Under the pieces are notes generated by a model. The model did not search any database and was not told the origin of the DNA. It saw only the letters and a list, made by a program, of their open reading frames with translations. 64,000 nt of DNA from Lytechinus pictus (lineage: Eukaryota > Echinodermata > Echinoidea > Temnopleuroida > Toxopneustidae), in contig NW_026974140.1 in assembly GCF_037042905.1 (NCBI RefSeq), positions 14,310,001 to 14,374,000 of the forward strand, written 5' to 3'. Every line of letters starts with the position of its first letter. Within the stretch, counting starts at the first letter, position 1. Both the position numbers and the translations under genes were made by a program. Positions 1 to 11,400 of this stretch are shown in pieces.

Positions 1-600
1 AATGACTTGGGCTTTATTTTCGTTTTGTTAATCCTTGTTAAGCTTGTGAAAAGTGTGGAGAAACAAATATGAAATTAAATATGAAATATCGTGGTCCCAA
101 TTTTAATGATAAAGACTTTGTGAGAGAATACTGGAGATGTCTGAAATAAACTTTTTTTTACATTAAGTTATGTCCTAAGATCCAGCTGGCACAAAAAAAG
201 ATAAAGGTTGTGCTTACCCATCTTAAAATGTTAATTTGGTTGCCAAATTTGTTACAAAATGTTTTAATGTATCTGTCTTATTTCAATTTGCTGAAAATGC
301 AAAAGAAATGTATGAGAAATGTACTGCATGGTCAAGTTTGTTTTTGCCTTTTTCCTTGACATGGCATGAAAATGAGCATTTCTGCAAGCTTTACAAAAAT
401 GGACAGTGCTCACTCAAGTGTAATATTATGTCAAACTTTTTACTTTCATTTGATAGATGAGACCTAAACCCAGAATAAACTAGCACATCAATGATGTGGA
501 GCTCATCCGGCATCTTGCAAAGAAAGTTAACACAATTTTTAATTTCAGCCCAGCTGACAGTGTAGTGGATTATATTGGTGACATAAATTGAGGAAACAGA
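1..600. other. AT-rich sequence, no gene seen
   Basis: No open frame here looks like protein. The 74-codon plus-strand frame at 236-460 has no recognisable domain and no convincing splice context. Nothing else is supported. Confidence 0.4.
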
Positions 601-1795
601 ATTAAAACTGATGAAGAAATGACATAGATGTATTTTTTGTGATCTTTGAATAAATTTCGTATAAGCACAAATAATTTTCTAGTCAAAATTTCTCAATTCT
701 GTGTAACCTTGGTGAACCTCATGTAGCTCTCAGATGGAACAAAAAATTCAAAATCGGTCAAGAAATAAATAAGCATTTTTTGGTGAATTTTGAAAAATAT
801 GCATAAATCAATTTGGCATAAATTAGCATAAAAAATTTTCTAGTCAGAATTTCAAAATTATGTGTAGAAGTTTTGTGAACCTCATGCAGCTCTACCAGAT
901 CGAAGAAAAAAAAAATCTGAACTGAACTGAATTTATTACCAAATAATGCCAAAATACATTGATACAGGGTAAATTTTCATATAAACTTCATTGGTAAAAG
1001 GACTCCACAGAAATAGCAAGTACTTCTATACTTAATCATAATTGATAGCATGAAATAACGTTGAAATATTAAGTTTACAAATCATGCTCTTCGGCAAATA
1101 CCGGTAACATATCTAGTGTATAAAACAAATTAATAGGTCTAGCACAATAGGGTAAAAAGCATGAATTGCATACAAATGAATTTAAACATATATACAAATC
1201 GTTCAACAAATAAAGAAGAAGTCCTAAGCATTTTATGTGAATTTTGAAAAATATGCATAAATTAATTTCGTATAAATAGAATTAACATAAAAGTTTTTCT
1301 AACAAAGTTAGTCAAAATTTCAAAATTCTTTGTAGAAGTTTGGTGAACCTCATGAAGCTCTACCAGATGGAAGGAAAAAAAAAATCAAATCGGTCAACAA
1401 ATAAAGAAGCATTTTATGTAAATTTTGAACAATGTGCATAAATTAATTTTGCATAAATCAGCATAAAACTTTATCTAGTCAAAATTTGAAAATTCTGACT
1501 AGAATTTTGGTGAACCTCATGAAGCTCTACCAGATGGAAGCAGAAAAATCCAGTCGGTCAACAAAGAAGCATTTTCTGTGAATTTTGAAAAATTCGCATA
1601 AATAAGTATATTTAATGAGTTTCAAAACTCTGGGTAAAAGTTTTGAATCCTCCACTTATCATATAAAGCAAACAGAATTGAAATCGGACTTGAAATGACT
1701 ATAAGAAGAAGCATTTTGAAATTGTGGACGGACGACAGACGACGGACAACACGAAACTGCATAAGCTAATCTAACACTTCGGGCCGGATGAGCTA
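600..1795. repeat. Tandem array of about 170-190 bp units with a transposon-like end
   Basis: At least four diverged units repeat the same order of phrases: a block with 'ggtgaacctcatgaagctct', then 'accagatgga', then 'gaattttgaaaaatatgcat', then 'aaaattctagtcaaaattt'-like text. The array ends near 1730-1790 with a run of gacgga/gacgac phrases followed by 'ttcgggccgg' and 'atgagctaaaaa'. I infer that this is the 3' part of a repetitive element containing internal repeats. The array is interrupted by an unrelated insertion at about 918-1198. Confidence 0.6.
918..1198 (-). mobile_element. 5'-truncated LINE 3' end inserted in the tandem array
   Basis: Read on the minus strand, this block ends with 'ttggtaataaattcagttca', that is, a TTCAG pentanucleotide tail after a TAATAAA-like stretch. 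The host tandem repeat resumes on both sides. This matches a short, 5'-truncated non-LTR retrotransposon copy. There is no coding capacity. Confidence 0.5.
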
Positions 1796-1972
1796 AAAAT
1801 TATCCCCATGTCGTATATTTTTGAATTCCCAGGACATTTTTTCAAAGTGTAAACTTTTTATTGATACGCATGTTATAATAGGTCAAGTGAAAATTCAGGT
1901 CAATCCAGGGCTGGTTTTTAAAAATATGGCCACGATGTGTATTCTTGTCTTTTCTCATGCAGAAAGACTGTA

Positions 1973-2153
1973 TCCTGGTGGGTGTTTCATAAAGCTGTTC
2001 GTAAGTTAAGAGCGACTTTAATAACAACTGGTGATCCTTTCTTGTAGTAAATGGTATATTTATTGGCGATGGTTTAGCGCGTAAGAAAGGTTCACCAGTC
2101 ATTCTTAAAGTCACTCTTATCTTATGAATAGCTTTATGAAATGGCCCCCAGGA
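1973..2153. mobile_element. MITE family A, copy 1 (degenerate)
   Basis: Inverted ends begin TCCTGG and continue into 'tttcataaagctgttcgtaa' on the left, with the partly decayed reverse complement on the right. The arms carry 'actggtgatcctttctt' and its inverse. The family also occurs at 4099-4278 and 31289-31463. It is non-coding and depends on a transposase encoded elsewhere. Confidence 0.7.
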
Positions 2154-2373
2154 TGCTAAAATGAGTGGGCGGTTGTAACTTCTATTACTGACCAGAATTG
2201 TACAGTGTGCAATTCCATTGCATAATTCTGCCAAAGGGAAAGAAAGATAAGACAAAATATAGTTAAAACACTAAATACCATTGTTTTCTCAAAATAAATT
2301 AACAGGGTCAAAACTTTCCCCCACGAAAAAACACACATTCGGTAGGCCTACCCTCATTTTTAAAAAGTTGCAC

Positions 2374-2874
2374 TAACCCAGGGAGCCCAGGGGCTTACCG
2401 TGTATTTGACCATACTCACGGGACTAGGGTGATTTATGGTCTAAATATTTCTCCAAATGAATTGTGAAAACAGAAAGTATACAATTACCACGATTATATG
2501 GATGAAGGTCTAACGAGTGGCAGTTTCCTGACATCTGGGCACAGACTGGAACCTCAAAAAAACGAAAAGTTCTCTCCTTCTACCCCCGTCTCGATCAGCC
2601 ATTTTTGTTAGAAATTGTAACAAAATGGCCGATCGAGACTGGGTAGAAGGAGAGAACTTTTCGTTTTTTGAGGTTCCAGTCTGTGCCCAGATGTCAGGAA
2701 ACTGCCACTCGTTAGACCTTCATCCATATAATCGTGGTAATTGTATACTTTCTGTTTTCACAATTCATTTGGAGAAATTTAGTCCATAAATCACCCTAGT
2801 CCCGTGAGTATGGTCAAATACACGGTAAGCCCCTGGGCACCCGCCCGCTGCGCGGGCGGGAGCTCCCTGGGTTA
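2374..2874. mobile_element. 501-bp foldback element with 9-bp target duplication
   Basis: The element is almost entirely two arms of about 235-250 bp in near-perfect inverted orientation meeting at about 2610-2620, so the loop is only a few bases. Ends are TAACCCAGGGAGC and its inverse. The 9-bp direct repeat AAGTTGCAC flanks it at 2365-2373 and 2875-2883. Long terminal inverted repeats plus a 9-bp duplication fit a non-autonomous Mutator-like foldback element. The right end carries an extra small palindrome, CCCGCCCGCTGCGCGGGCGG, missing from the left end. There is no coding capacity. Confidence 0.85.
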
Positions 2875-3321
2875 AAGTTGCACATGCATGTGAGGGTGAT
2901 AGAAGCAGAAATCTTATTCACTGTAGAAAAAGAAAATGTATTGTTGTCAGGGAGGGGACTCATTTACTATTTGGCGGTAAATATTATATGATATTGATAA
3001 TACTCTTCATTTAATCAAAGTTTAGATTTACATGTAGGTCTAGTCGACATGGTTGATGTAGACCCTAGTTGTAACATACTAGAAATCGTAATATGGTACT
3101 GTAGTACTAGTCTGTATAGTTAACAAAATAGATTGAACATTTATTGTGCAACATTGTCATTGAACTGGCGCTGGCATAAATTAACAAGTACACTTTAAGT
3201 TTAACGTTTATTTCTTACAGCCAAGAACAATCCAAAATAGATTGAGAAATATCCATGTACTACATCTACCAACACATGACTCGAATACTCTGAACAACAG
3301 CCTTGAAATCAAAGGATACAC

Positions 3322-3473
3322 TTGGCAAGGTCTGGGTCTTCTGAATCATCCCGCGAACCACCACTGCCTCCCGCAGGTTTCCCCGCCGACTGTTCCCTCG
3401 CTTCGACTAGCTGAAGAAACGCACCCGCCCACATACTGGTGCTCAAAAATACGATGTATTCGTTTAACTTCAT
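3322..3473 (-). CDS. Possible first coding exon of an unrecognised gene
   Basis: On the minus strand an ATG at 3473 opens a frame of about 50 codons. It starts MKLNEYIVFLSTSMWAGAFL, which resembles a signal peptide or membrane anchor, and continues into a Gly/Ser patch (GGSGGS) and an acidic patch (RDDSEDPD). A possible donor (AA|GTGTAT) lies at 3321/3320, after which the frame soon stops, as expected if spliced. CpG density is much higher here than around it. I found no convincing following exon to the left, and I do not recognise the protein. A 144-codon plus-strand frame over the same DNA (3242-3676, after a good acceptor at 3220) is the competing reading. Confidence 0.25.
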
Positions 3474-3740
3474 GTTCCGCTTTTACAATAATCGAGGCCG
3501 TAAAATTCGGAAATTTTCAACTCAAGTCAAGATCAACGGTCGTTGATGAGTACGGTAAGAAGAAAAGTAGACGAAAAACGACACGTCTACAAATTTTTTA
3601 TCATTTGCCCGTCGCGTCGTCGAGCAGAATATTCTTTTCAACTATTAATACACGTGTGAATTGCTCTGTTTCGTAGTCTCATCTCTGAGGAAAAAGTATA
3701 TAATGTTTTCGATGACGAGCGGTCTCGAAGGGTCTCCAAC
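3340..3740. promoter_or_regulatory. CpG-rich patch, possible promoter
   Basis: CG dinucleotides are clustered here ('cgtcgcgtcgtcgagc', 'gacgaaaaacgacacg') while the flanks are AT-rich and CpG-poor. This is what a promoter and first-exon region would look like, and it overlaps the possible minus-strand first exon. No TATA box or other decisive motif is seen. Confidence 0.3.
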
Positions 3741-4098
3741 CCCTCCAACTTGCTGGTCATTCATTTTGATAATGCGATTGGTGTAAAATAAAATGAAAAG
3801 ATTATCTAGCACATTTTTATACAAATAATGTCAATAAAACATCATTTCGTAAACAAATGTCGAAATAAATAAATCAAGGTCGTGATATAAAGTCTGAAAA
3901 GACAGGTTAGGATCGATGAAAAAGGTTTAGGAGAGCTTTGGAGCATGCAGGGAGGGGGAGAAGAGATGAGGGGGTTCCTCCTAGAGGGGAAGGGGTAGGA
4001 GTTGGAATTAAGGAGCCCGGGGCATTCTGATTTGGAAAGGGTATGGGTGTGTATGTGCTGCCTCAGGCTCAAAATCTGAAATCCATAGCATAGTATAC

Positions 4099-4278
4099 CA
4101 GAGGACGAGTGTTTCATAAAGCTGTTCGTAAGTTAAGAGCGACTTTAAGAACGACTGGTGACCTTTCTTATGTGCTTTATAATCACCAATGAACATTTAA
4201 TGGTGAATATCATTTACCACACGAAGTGATCACCAGTCGTTCTTAACTTACGAACAGCTTTATGAAATGGCCCCCGGG
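4099..4278. mobile_element. MITE family A, copy 2, with 9-bp target duplication
   Basis: Arms carry 'tttcataaagctgttcgtaa' and 'gaacgactggtga' with their inverse. The direct repeat ATAGTATAC flanks the element at 4090-4098 and 4279-4287, so this copy is bounded to the base. The 9-bp duplication suggests a Mutator-like mobiliser. Confidence 0.8.
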
Positions 4279-4879
4279 ATAGTATACTGAATGAAGTTGC
4301 TATGAAATGAGGGGCATATGATATCCCTTGATCTGCGAATGGGGATGGCGGAGGGGGTCGAACTGACACCTGAATTGGGGTGCTTTAATAGGAACAGGGG
4401 AGTACGGATTATAGTCAATTAAAAAAAAAATCTTTTTTGGAAGTGCTAGCAAGGCATGAAAATGGGTCAAGGGCATGCATGCATATACCCATACTGCCAT
4501 GGTTAAGTGAGTGATCCGCCCCTTGAGAGGAGCTAAAGCGGGAGTAGGAAGTCTGAAAAGGAGGGAAGAAGTGGAGAGTCGAGAAGAGTGGAGTGGGAAT
4601 TAGGAGAAAGAAGAAGAGGAGAAGAAAGGTAATTACCCCGGGGTATAATTACATAAAATATGTATTTCTTGTTCTTTTGACAGTCTGTAATACTGTCAAA
4701 TGACCATGACTTGGTCAGTTAATGAATCGAGAAGTAAAACTTGAGAAAAATGGGTGTCAGACATTCAAAAAGGTTCATCATTTTATGGGATTGCCCAGAA
4801 GAAGAATCGGGGGAAGAAGAGAAAGAAGAATAACAAGGAAGAAGTACTAGTACATCGTGTATTGAAAGAGTCTATTCTT

Positions 4880-5490
4880 TTAAAGGTCAAGTCCACCTCA
4901 GAAAAAAATTTTGATTTGAATCAATAGAGAAAAATCAGACAAGCACAGTGCTGAAAATTTCATCAAAATCGGATGTACAATAAGAAAGTTATGACATTTC
5001 AAAGTTTCGCTTATTTTTAACAAAATAGTTATATGAACGAGCCAGTTACATCTAAATGAGAGTCGATGATGTCACTCACTCACTATTTCTTTTGTTTTTT
5101 ATTGTTTGAATTATACAATATTTCAATTTTTACGAATTTGACGATTAGGACCTCCTTGCCTGAAGCACATAATGTTAAAATAATGGAATTCCACGTGTTC
5201 AGGGAGGAATGAAACTTCATTTCACATGACAATGACGAGAAAATTAAAATATTTCTTATTTCATATAATAGAATACAAAAGAAATAGTGAGTGAGTGATG
5301 TCATCAGCTCCCTCATTTGCATACTGACCGAGATGTGCATATAACTGTTTTGTGAAATGAAGCGAAAATTTAAAATGTCATAACTTTCTTATTTTACATC
5401 CAATTTTGATGAAATTTTCAGTGTTATGCTTGTTGAATTTTTCTCTTTTTATTCAAATCAATTTTTTGTTGGGGTGGACTTGTCCTTTAA
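4880..5490. mobile_element. MITE family B, copy 1
   Basis: A 611-bp element with ends TTAAAGGTCAAGTCCACC and GGTGGACTTGTCCTTTAA. Inside each end, in opposite orientation, lies a module containing 'tttcatcaaaatcggatgta' followed by 'aagaaagttatgacattt'. A second copy of exactly the same length is at 55580-56190. Non-coding. Confidence 0.8.
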
Positions 5491-7000
5491 ATGTCACCAG
5501 AAACATTTGTTTGTTCTTGCTTGAGCCAACACCAACTACGTTTGCCCTATTAGCTTGCACCAAACTGGAACATGAATCACTGAATTAAGTACCATTCAGC
5601 AGTGTATAAATTAGGTACTTAAATTGAAATCAACTTTTATTCAAATGTATTTATTTATCTATATGTTAGATTTGTGTCAGGGCTTTTTGTGCAAATTTAA
5701 AATTCTCAAATATTAATTTGCTTTGTGAATGACCAATGATTCGTAATTTGTAACATAAGATTTTTTTTAAGCCACTTGCTAGAATTCACATACATGGAAA
5801 TCAAATCACTGATGGTCCTCTGTCAGGCATAAAACTAATCTAATTACTTACAATAATTCAATCTAAAAAAGTATATAATCATATATGTATGCAAGAGCAC
5901 TTCATGTGATAAGGTGTACAAATTACCCCGTTATTTCAATTTGGTGCAAGTCATATTACTAACCCTTTCAACCAAAACATTCTGTTTGCCCAAGCTTGAA
6001 CAAAATGTGTATGTTTTTGTAGCATCACTTGCTTTCTCGTCACACATGCAAATTTAAATAAACATGTATTCACTCACTCTTACTAACAGACACATGTACG
6101 TTAAATGTAAGATATGTGTTTTTTACAATTAATACTTTATTATATAATCTGGATGTATGATACACTTGATACAAAAATGTTATATTGTATATACTAACAT
6201 TTACTATTGTTTCATAAGATGATTTACAGGGAATTCTAAATGATGGGACATATCAAATCCAAATCCAAGATGATAATTTGATATAGACTTCATGAATCTC
6301 CCTTAAAAAAGGAAGCTGATAAAGATTGAGGCACATGTACTCGTATGGTTGATGAGTGACAGTGAGTGATAGTTCATCTCTTTTAATGAAATCAAAAGGA
6401 GATATTTGGCAAAATTTTACATCAGAAATGTCAAATAATCATAAAGAGAAAATGGAGCATATGTTGTTGTTGTTGTTAGATGTTTTTTTAACTCCCTGTA
6501 ACTTGAGATGTGTAATCTATATTTAAAAATATCAATATGAATTACACATTTTTGTGAGAAATTTTATTTTACAAAGTCATATTATTTTTATAACGATGTA
6601 CATTGTTTGATTGTTTAATGAGAACGGAAAAATGATAAATCAATTAATCAACACATAATATTGCACACAGATAATGTACTATCAGCATATACAGTGTAAG
6701 TGTGCATCACCAATTTCTGAATGCAAAGAAAACAATTTTGAGCTTGATCAAGACCATGGGAGGTTTAATGTCTAAAGAATATTATGTCTAAAAGAGCACT
6801 TACATTGTTCAATTCATGGCAAAGGGAAATCTCTGCTTTGACTTAGTAGCATTACACACAATTTAATTACTAGGTAGGTAAATCAATATTAATATTTTAC
6901 ATATAGGAAATAGTATGCAAGGGAGTAGAGCATCTGAGTGAGAAAATATAACATTTGACACTAGCTCACATCACATATTCTTAAGAGTTGCTTTAATAGT
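5491..7000. other. AT-rich spacer, no gene seen
   Basis: Low-complexity AT-rich sequence with a short gtt run near 6465. I see no splice-supported coding exon on either strand. Confidence 0.4.
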
Positions 7001-7581
7001 TTAAAAGGGTAGTCCAGGCTGGAAATATTTATATCTCAATAAATAGAGTACAATTCACAGAGCAAATGCTGAAAATTAGATCAAAATCTGATAACAAATA
7101 ACAAAGTTATTGAATTTTAAAGACTTGCATTATTCCGGTGAAACAGTTCTAGGTAGTAACTTCTAGGCATGTCTTTATGAATATTCATTAGGTGGGCTGA
7201 TGATGTCATCTCCCCACTTGTTCTTTTGTACATGTATTTTATTATAGGAAATAAGGTTTATTTAAAAATTTTATACCAAGAACTAAAACAATTGGATTGA
7301 CAACTGATTAAGTGCATTAGTTATTTATTGCCGCAACTCATTTCATCATAATGGAGACACATCATTTACACATGTATGAAAAAAATGACATCAGAAAAAG
7401 GAAAGTGGGGATGTAACATCATCAGCCCACCTAATGAATATTCATGACAATGAATATTACTGTTTTCACAAAATATTGATAAACTTTTTGTTATCCGATT
7501 TTGATGAAGTTTTCAGCATTTTGCTCTGTGAATTTTACTCTATTTATTTAGATATATTTTCAGCCCGGGCCATCCCTTTAA
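7001..7581. mobile_element. MITE family C, copy 1
   Basis: Starts about TTAAAAGGGTAGTCCAGGCT and ends with the inverse (GGGCCATCCCTTTAA). Internal blocks include 'ttattgaattttaaagac', 'attattccggtgaaacagtt' and 'gaatattcattaggtgggct', the last also present inverted near the right end. A second copy is at 46504-47111. Non-coding. Confidence 0.75.
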
Positions 7582-8483
7582 TACTCTTCCTCCAAAATAA
7601 ACATTTATTATGACTTGTAATAAATTTTTGAAATGCTTTCCAAACAATCCCATGTCATGTGAACAAAAGTAATATATTTTTAGTATTTAATTTCACCATT
7701 CAGTTTCTCTAATATCTCTTCTTTTATAGAATGTTTTTATATAATACTGTACTACAATTATTGGCTTCCCCATTAATCATTACAACCCACTCCCTTTGAA
7801 TCTATCCCTCTTCCAGGAGACATCATAACCTGTGGAACCATTAGACACGAGAGGGCACTCTTGGTGTAATCCATCCTTATTTGGCCTATGCCCATTTGAT
7901 CTCATCCTTTTAACTGCAATAATACCACTCATCCAATTCATCTAACCATGTAAGCCAGTGAACATGTTTATCACTTGGTCCAATATTCAGACAGACCAAG
8001 CCCATTTTGCCTAATGCCCACTTGGTCAAACGCCACTTGGTCAAACAACCCTTGGTCTCTCCATAGAGCTATTACTCTATGGTCTATCTGATTAAACAAA
8101 CCACTAACAGATAAAATCTTTGCAAGTCCTGGAGAATTTATCAAATTTTGTTATAAATGGCTGAAACATGTGAAGCAGTGCGTGTAACCACAATGCAAAG
8201 GCACACGTCTCCAATATCTTCTAGATTGATTTAACAACAATTACACCAAACTAATGATTGACCATATGGGTTTAGCCTAGAAAACCTTGTATTGGACAAA
8301 CTTGTATTACACCACATAGGTACCATTATATTGGTACACAATAATTGGATCATGCATTAGTAGACCAAATGGCTATAACCTCCTTCAAGGCTGGAACAAT
8401 GAAGTAGCAACAGGTAGTGAAAATCAGTCGGCATAATCAAAATATATGGAAGTATAAAAATAGTCTCTTTGAAATTCTTGATT
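7582..8483. other. Sequence downstream of COMMD5; short-phrase repeats
   Basis: This should contain the COMMD5 3' UTR (minus strand), but I cannot fix a polyadenylation signal with confidence. At 7950-8060 there are several degenerate phrases of the type 'cacttggtcaaa', related to the arrays at 10000-10345 and 50960-51150. Confidence 0.4.
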
Positions 8484-11400
8484 TCAGTCCTGAATCTTTA
8501 AGATATTCTTCTTTTCAAGATCTTCCATCTCCTTCATCAGTGATGCTACATTGTATCTCAGCTCATGGAACTTGGAAACAGGAATCTGTTAAAAAAATTT
8601 AAAAAATTGATCGCAAATGAGAAATCAATACATTATAAACTAGAAGGTACATGAACATATCCCAGCTGATATGAACATTTTAGTGAATAAGATATCTGAC
8701 TGCACAATGACATAACAGAGGATTTATTTGCTGTGATAGATGCTATATTGTACAGAAGTGGAATGCTATTATTGAAACAGCAATCATTTTTGTAAACTTT
8801 TAAACATATTTCATTGGTTGAGCAATTACATAATGATCATACTAGATTCCAGGCCAGGTCATGCCCAAAGTTATTTGTTTAATTTTTTTTTTAAAGGGAC
8901 CTACCGCCTTCTTACTAGATACTTGGTGTATTAGAATCGTGAAGTACAATCATAATACATTATTGAATGCAGGTTCAGATGAAAGATCACTTAATGGTTG
9001 AAGTGGCTACCCAAGGTTATTAAAAGTCATTATGTTTAGATTTCTTGAAAACAAACAAACAAATACTAAATAGTTTACAAAGTGGACATAAACAATTACA
9101 GATAATGCCATAACTTAAACTGATTTTATGCAAATTACAAAATAGTTATATAGAAAGACCAATTCTCTCAAAGGAAAGCCCTCAAATAATAATTTTTTAC
9201 TCCAATTTTTTCATGACATATTTCTGTTTTTGATTCTGTTGTCAATCAGGGTGATGGATTTATTTTCCGACCACATGCAAGTTTGATTTTATAAAGGAGG
9301 CAGGACATCAATATTCAGCGTATAATATCCTTTAGGAGTTATGAAATAAAATAATGCATTATGGGTTCCAGCTTAGATGTATTTTTACTTTTGTTACCTC
9401 AAATGATTGAATTCTACCATCACTCAATGTCATCTCAGCCATGATAGTGGGTTCCAATGACCGACTCAGTGCACTGTCAACAAAGGGCAACAAATATAGT
9501 ATGGTTATTAAGACATCTCTTGATAATTGCTATTCAGTGAGCAAAAGTGCTAAATAAATATACAATAATTTATTCCTTGAGATAAAGTCAGGCTAATTAT
9601 GCTGCATTATAGTATAGTACGGTATCACACTTGGGGTAAAGTAATTTTAATATAATATACAAGCAAACTGGAATTATCATAAAGGTAGTTGAGTCAATCT
9701 GATGAATTGAAATTACAATTACCTACAGTTCCATTTACATGGTAGATCAAATGATTATCACTATTTCTTTCATTCATTTTCAGTGCCTTGATTTCATTAA
9801 GATAATTCATTTTTTTGTATATAAAGCAGGTAGAAAAAAAAGTACCTTGTTGATATGGCAACATCTACCCTCCACCTGAAATTATCAAGCTTGGGAAACC
9901 TCACTCTGCCCCTCTCGAGTGCATCATTAATGGCTGTTCTCCTGTGAAAATAGAAATAAGATAGTTGATATGTCAATTGGTCTAATGCCAAATTGTCTAA
10001 TTACCAACTCGTCTACTATCATTTGGTCTATCATCAATTCGTCCACTATCCACATGGTCTAATTTATGCCATTTCGTCCACTCACCATTTCGTCTAATTG
10101 GATAAGTGTTAATTGGACGAAATGAATGAAAAGAAAATGGGAATCAGACCAACTGGTTATTAGACAAAATGGTCATAGACGAACTGGTGATTAGACAAAG
10201 TGAATATCGGACCAAATGATTAGTGTACCAAATGGTTGTTAGACAAAATGTTGATGGATGGAATAGAAAAAGACTAAATGAAGGTAGACCATGTGATGAG
10301 TGGACGAGTTGGCAGTAGACGAATCAGCAGTTTACCAATTCTATCACTGGCATACATTCAAGCAACATACCTATTGTTCAGGGGGATGAACTTTCCTATC
10401 ATTCCACTTTCCCCCCAAGTTGAATAGTATGGCATCATATATTTACGCCCATGAATTCTATACTAGTAAGACTAGAGCATGTTAATACTGCCACAATTCC
10501 TAAATAACTATACATGTACATCATCTCCATAAACATCATCATCATCATCATCATCACTATCACCAGTACCATTAACATCATCATTAGCATTAACAAAGTT
10601 TCAATAGTTTCTATGCCTGCAGATAGAAACAAACATAGTACAATGCTGAACACACTCCTACAAATATCAACCCTAGCCCTATCAATTCATCAAAATAACA
10701 AATTGTTGGAGCAGAGCTACCAGAATCATGATAGCAATAAAGCTCTAAAAGTATATACAAAGAAAATGTGCATTAATGTATACTGCACAGACACATTAGA
10801 TCTGCTGTTGTTTCGCTTTTTGAATATTAATTTTGGCTTATGTAATTTGATCTACCCATTTTGTTTGATTAATAATTGTACTGTAAACATGTATATTTCA
10901 AGTTGTGAATCATGTGGAGTTTCAATCAATAAACCCTTACTTTACCGTACCATATAATGTTTTATTTTCAGTTTCATTTTCAAATGGAATGTTTTCTGTT
11001 ACAAAATTGATATTTACGATCATCATAGAAATTTAAACTGAGCTATTTTTAACCATTGTCCAACCACTCATTTTAAACAAAAGATAATAAACACTTGAAA
11101 CACTTACTTTGGTCCATACACTGCACTTGCAAAGTCTGTAGCATATTCTGGTGGAATTCTGGGGAGATAAAGATTTGAATTGATATTATACAACAATTAA
11201 TGAACATAGCCATTCACATATTCAATGGACCTTATTCTATGCACTAATACATATCAGTATGCAATAAGTATGGGGCATAAAAGCATTTATTGACTGTATA
11301 ATTCTTGAAGATCATTTTATTGTTCACCCTTCTTCTACACAATAATGCACAAGTTTACATTTGTAATGTATGCATCTTGGATATTTACAAATTTGTGTGA

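Noticed and set aside
1842-2255. 137-codon minus-strand frame
   Set aside because: It runs through MITE A copy 1; the related copies do not keep the frame.
3242-3676. 144-codon plus-strand frame after a good acceptor
   Set aside because: Composition is rich in His, Pro and Cys with no domain or conserved pattern; the opposite strand reads more like protein. Kept only as an alternative.
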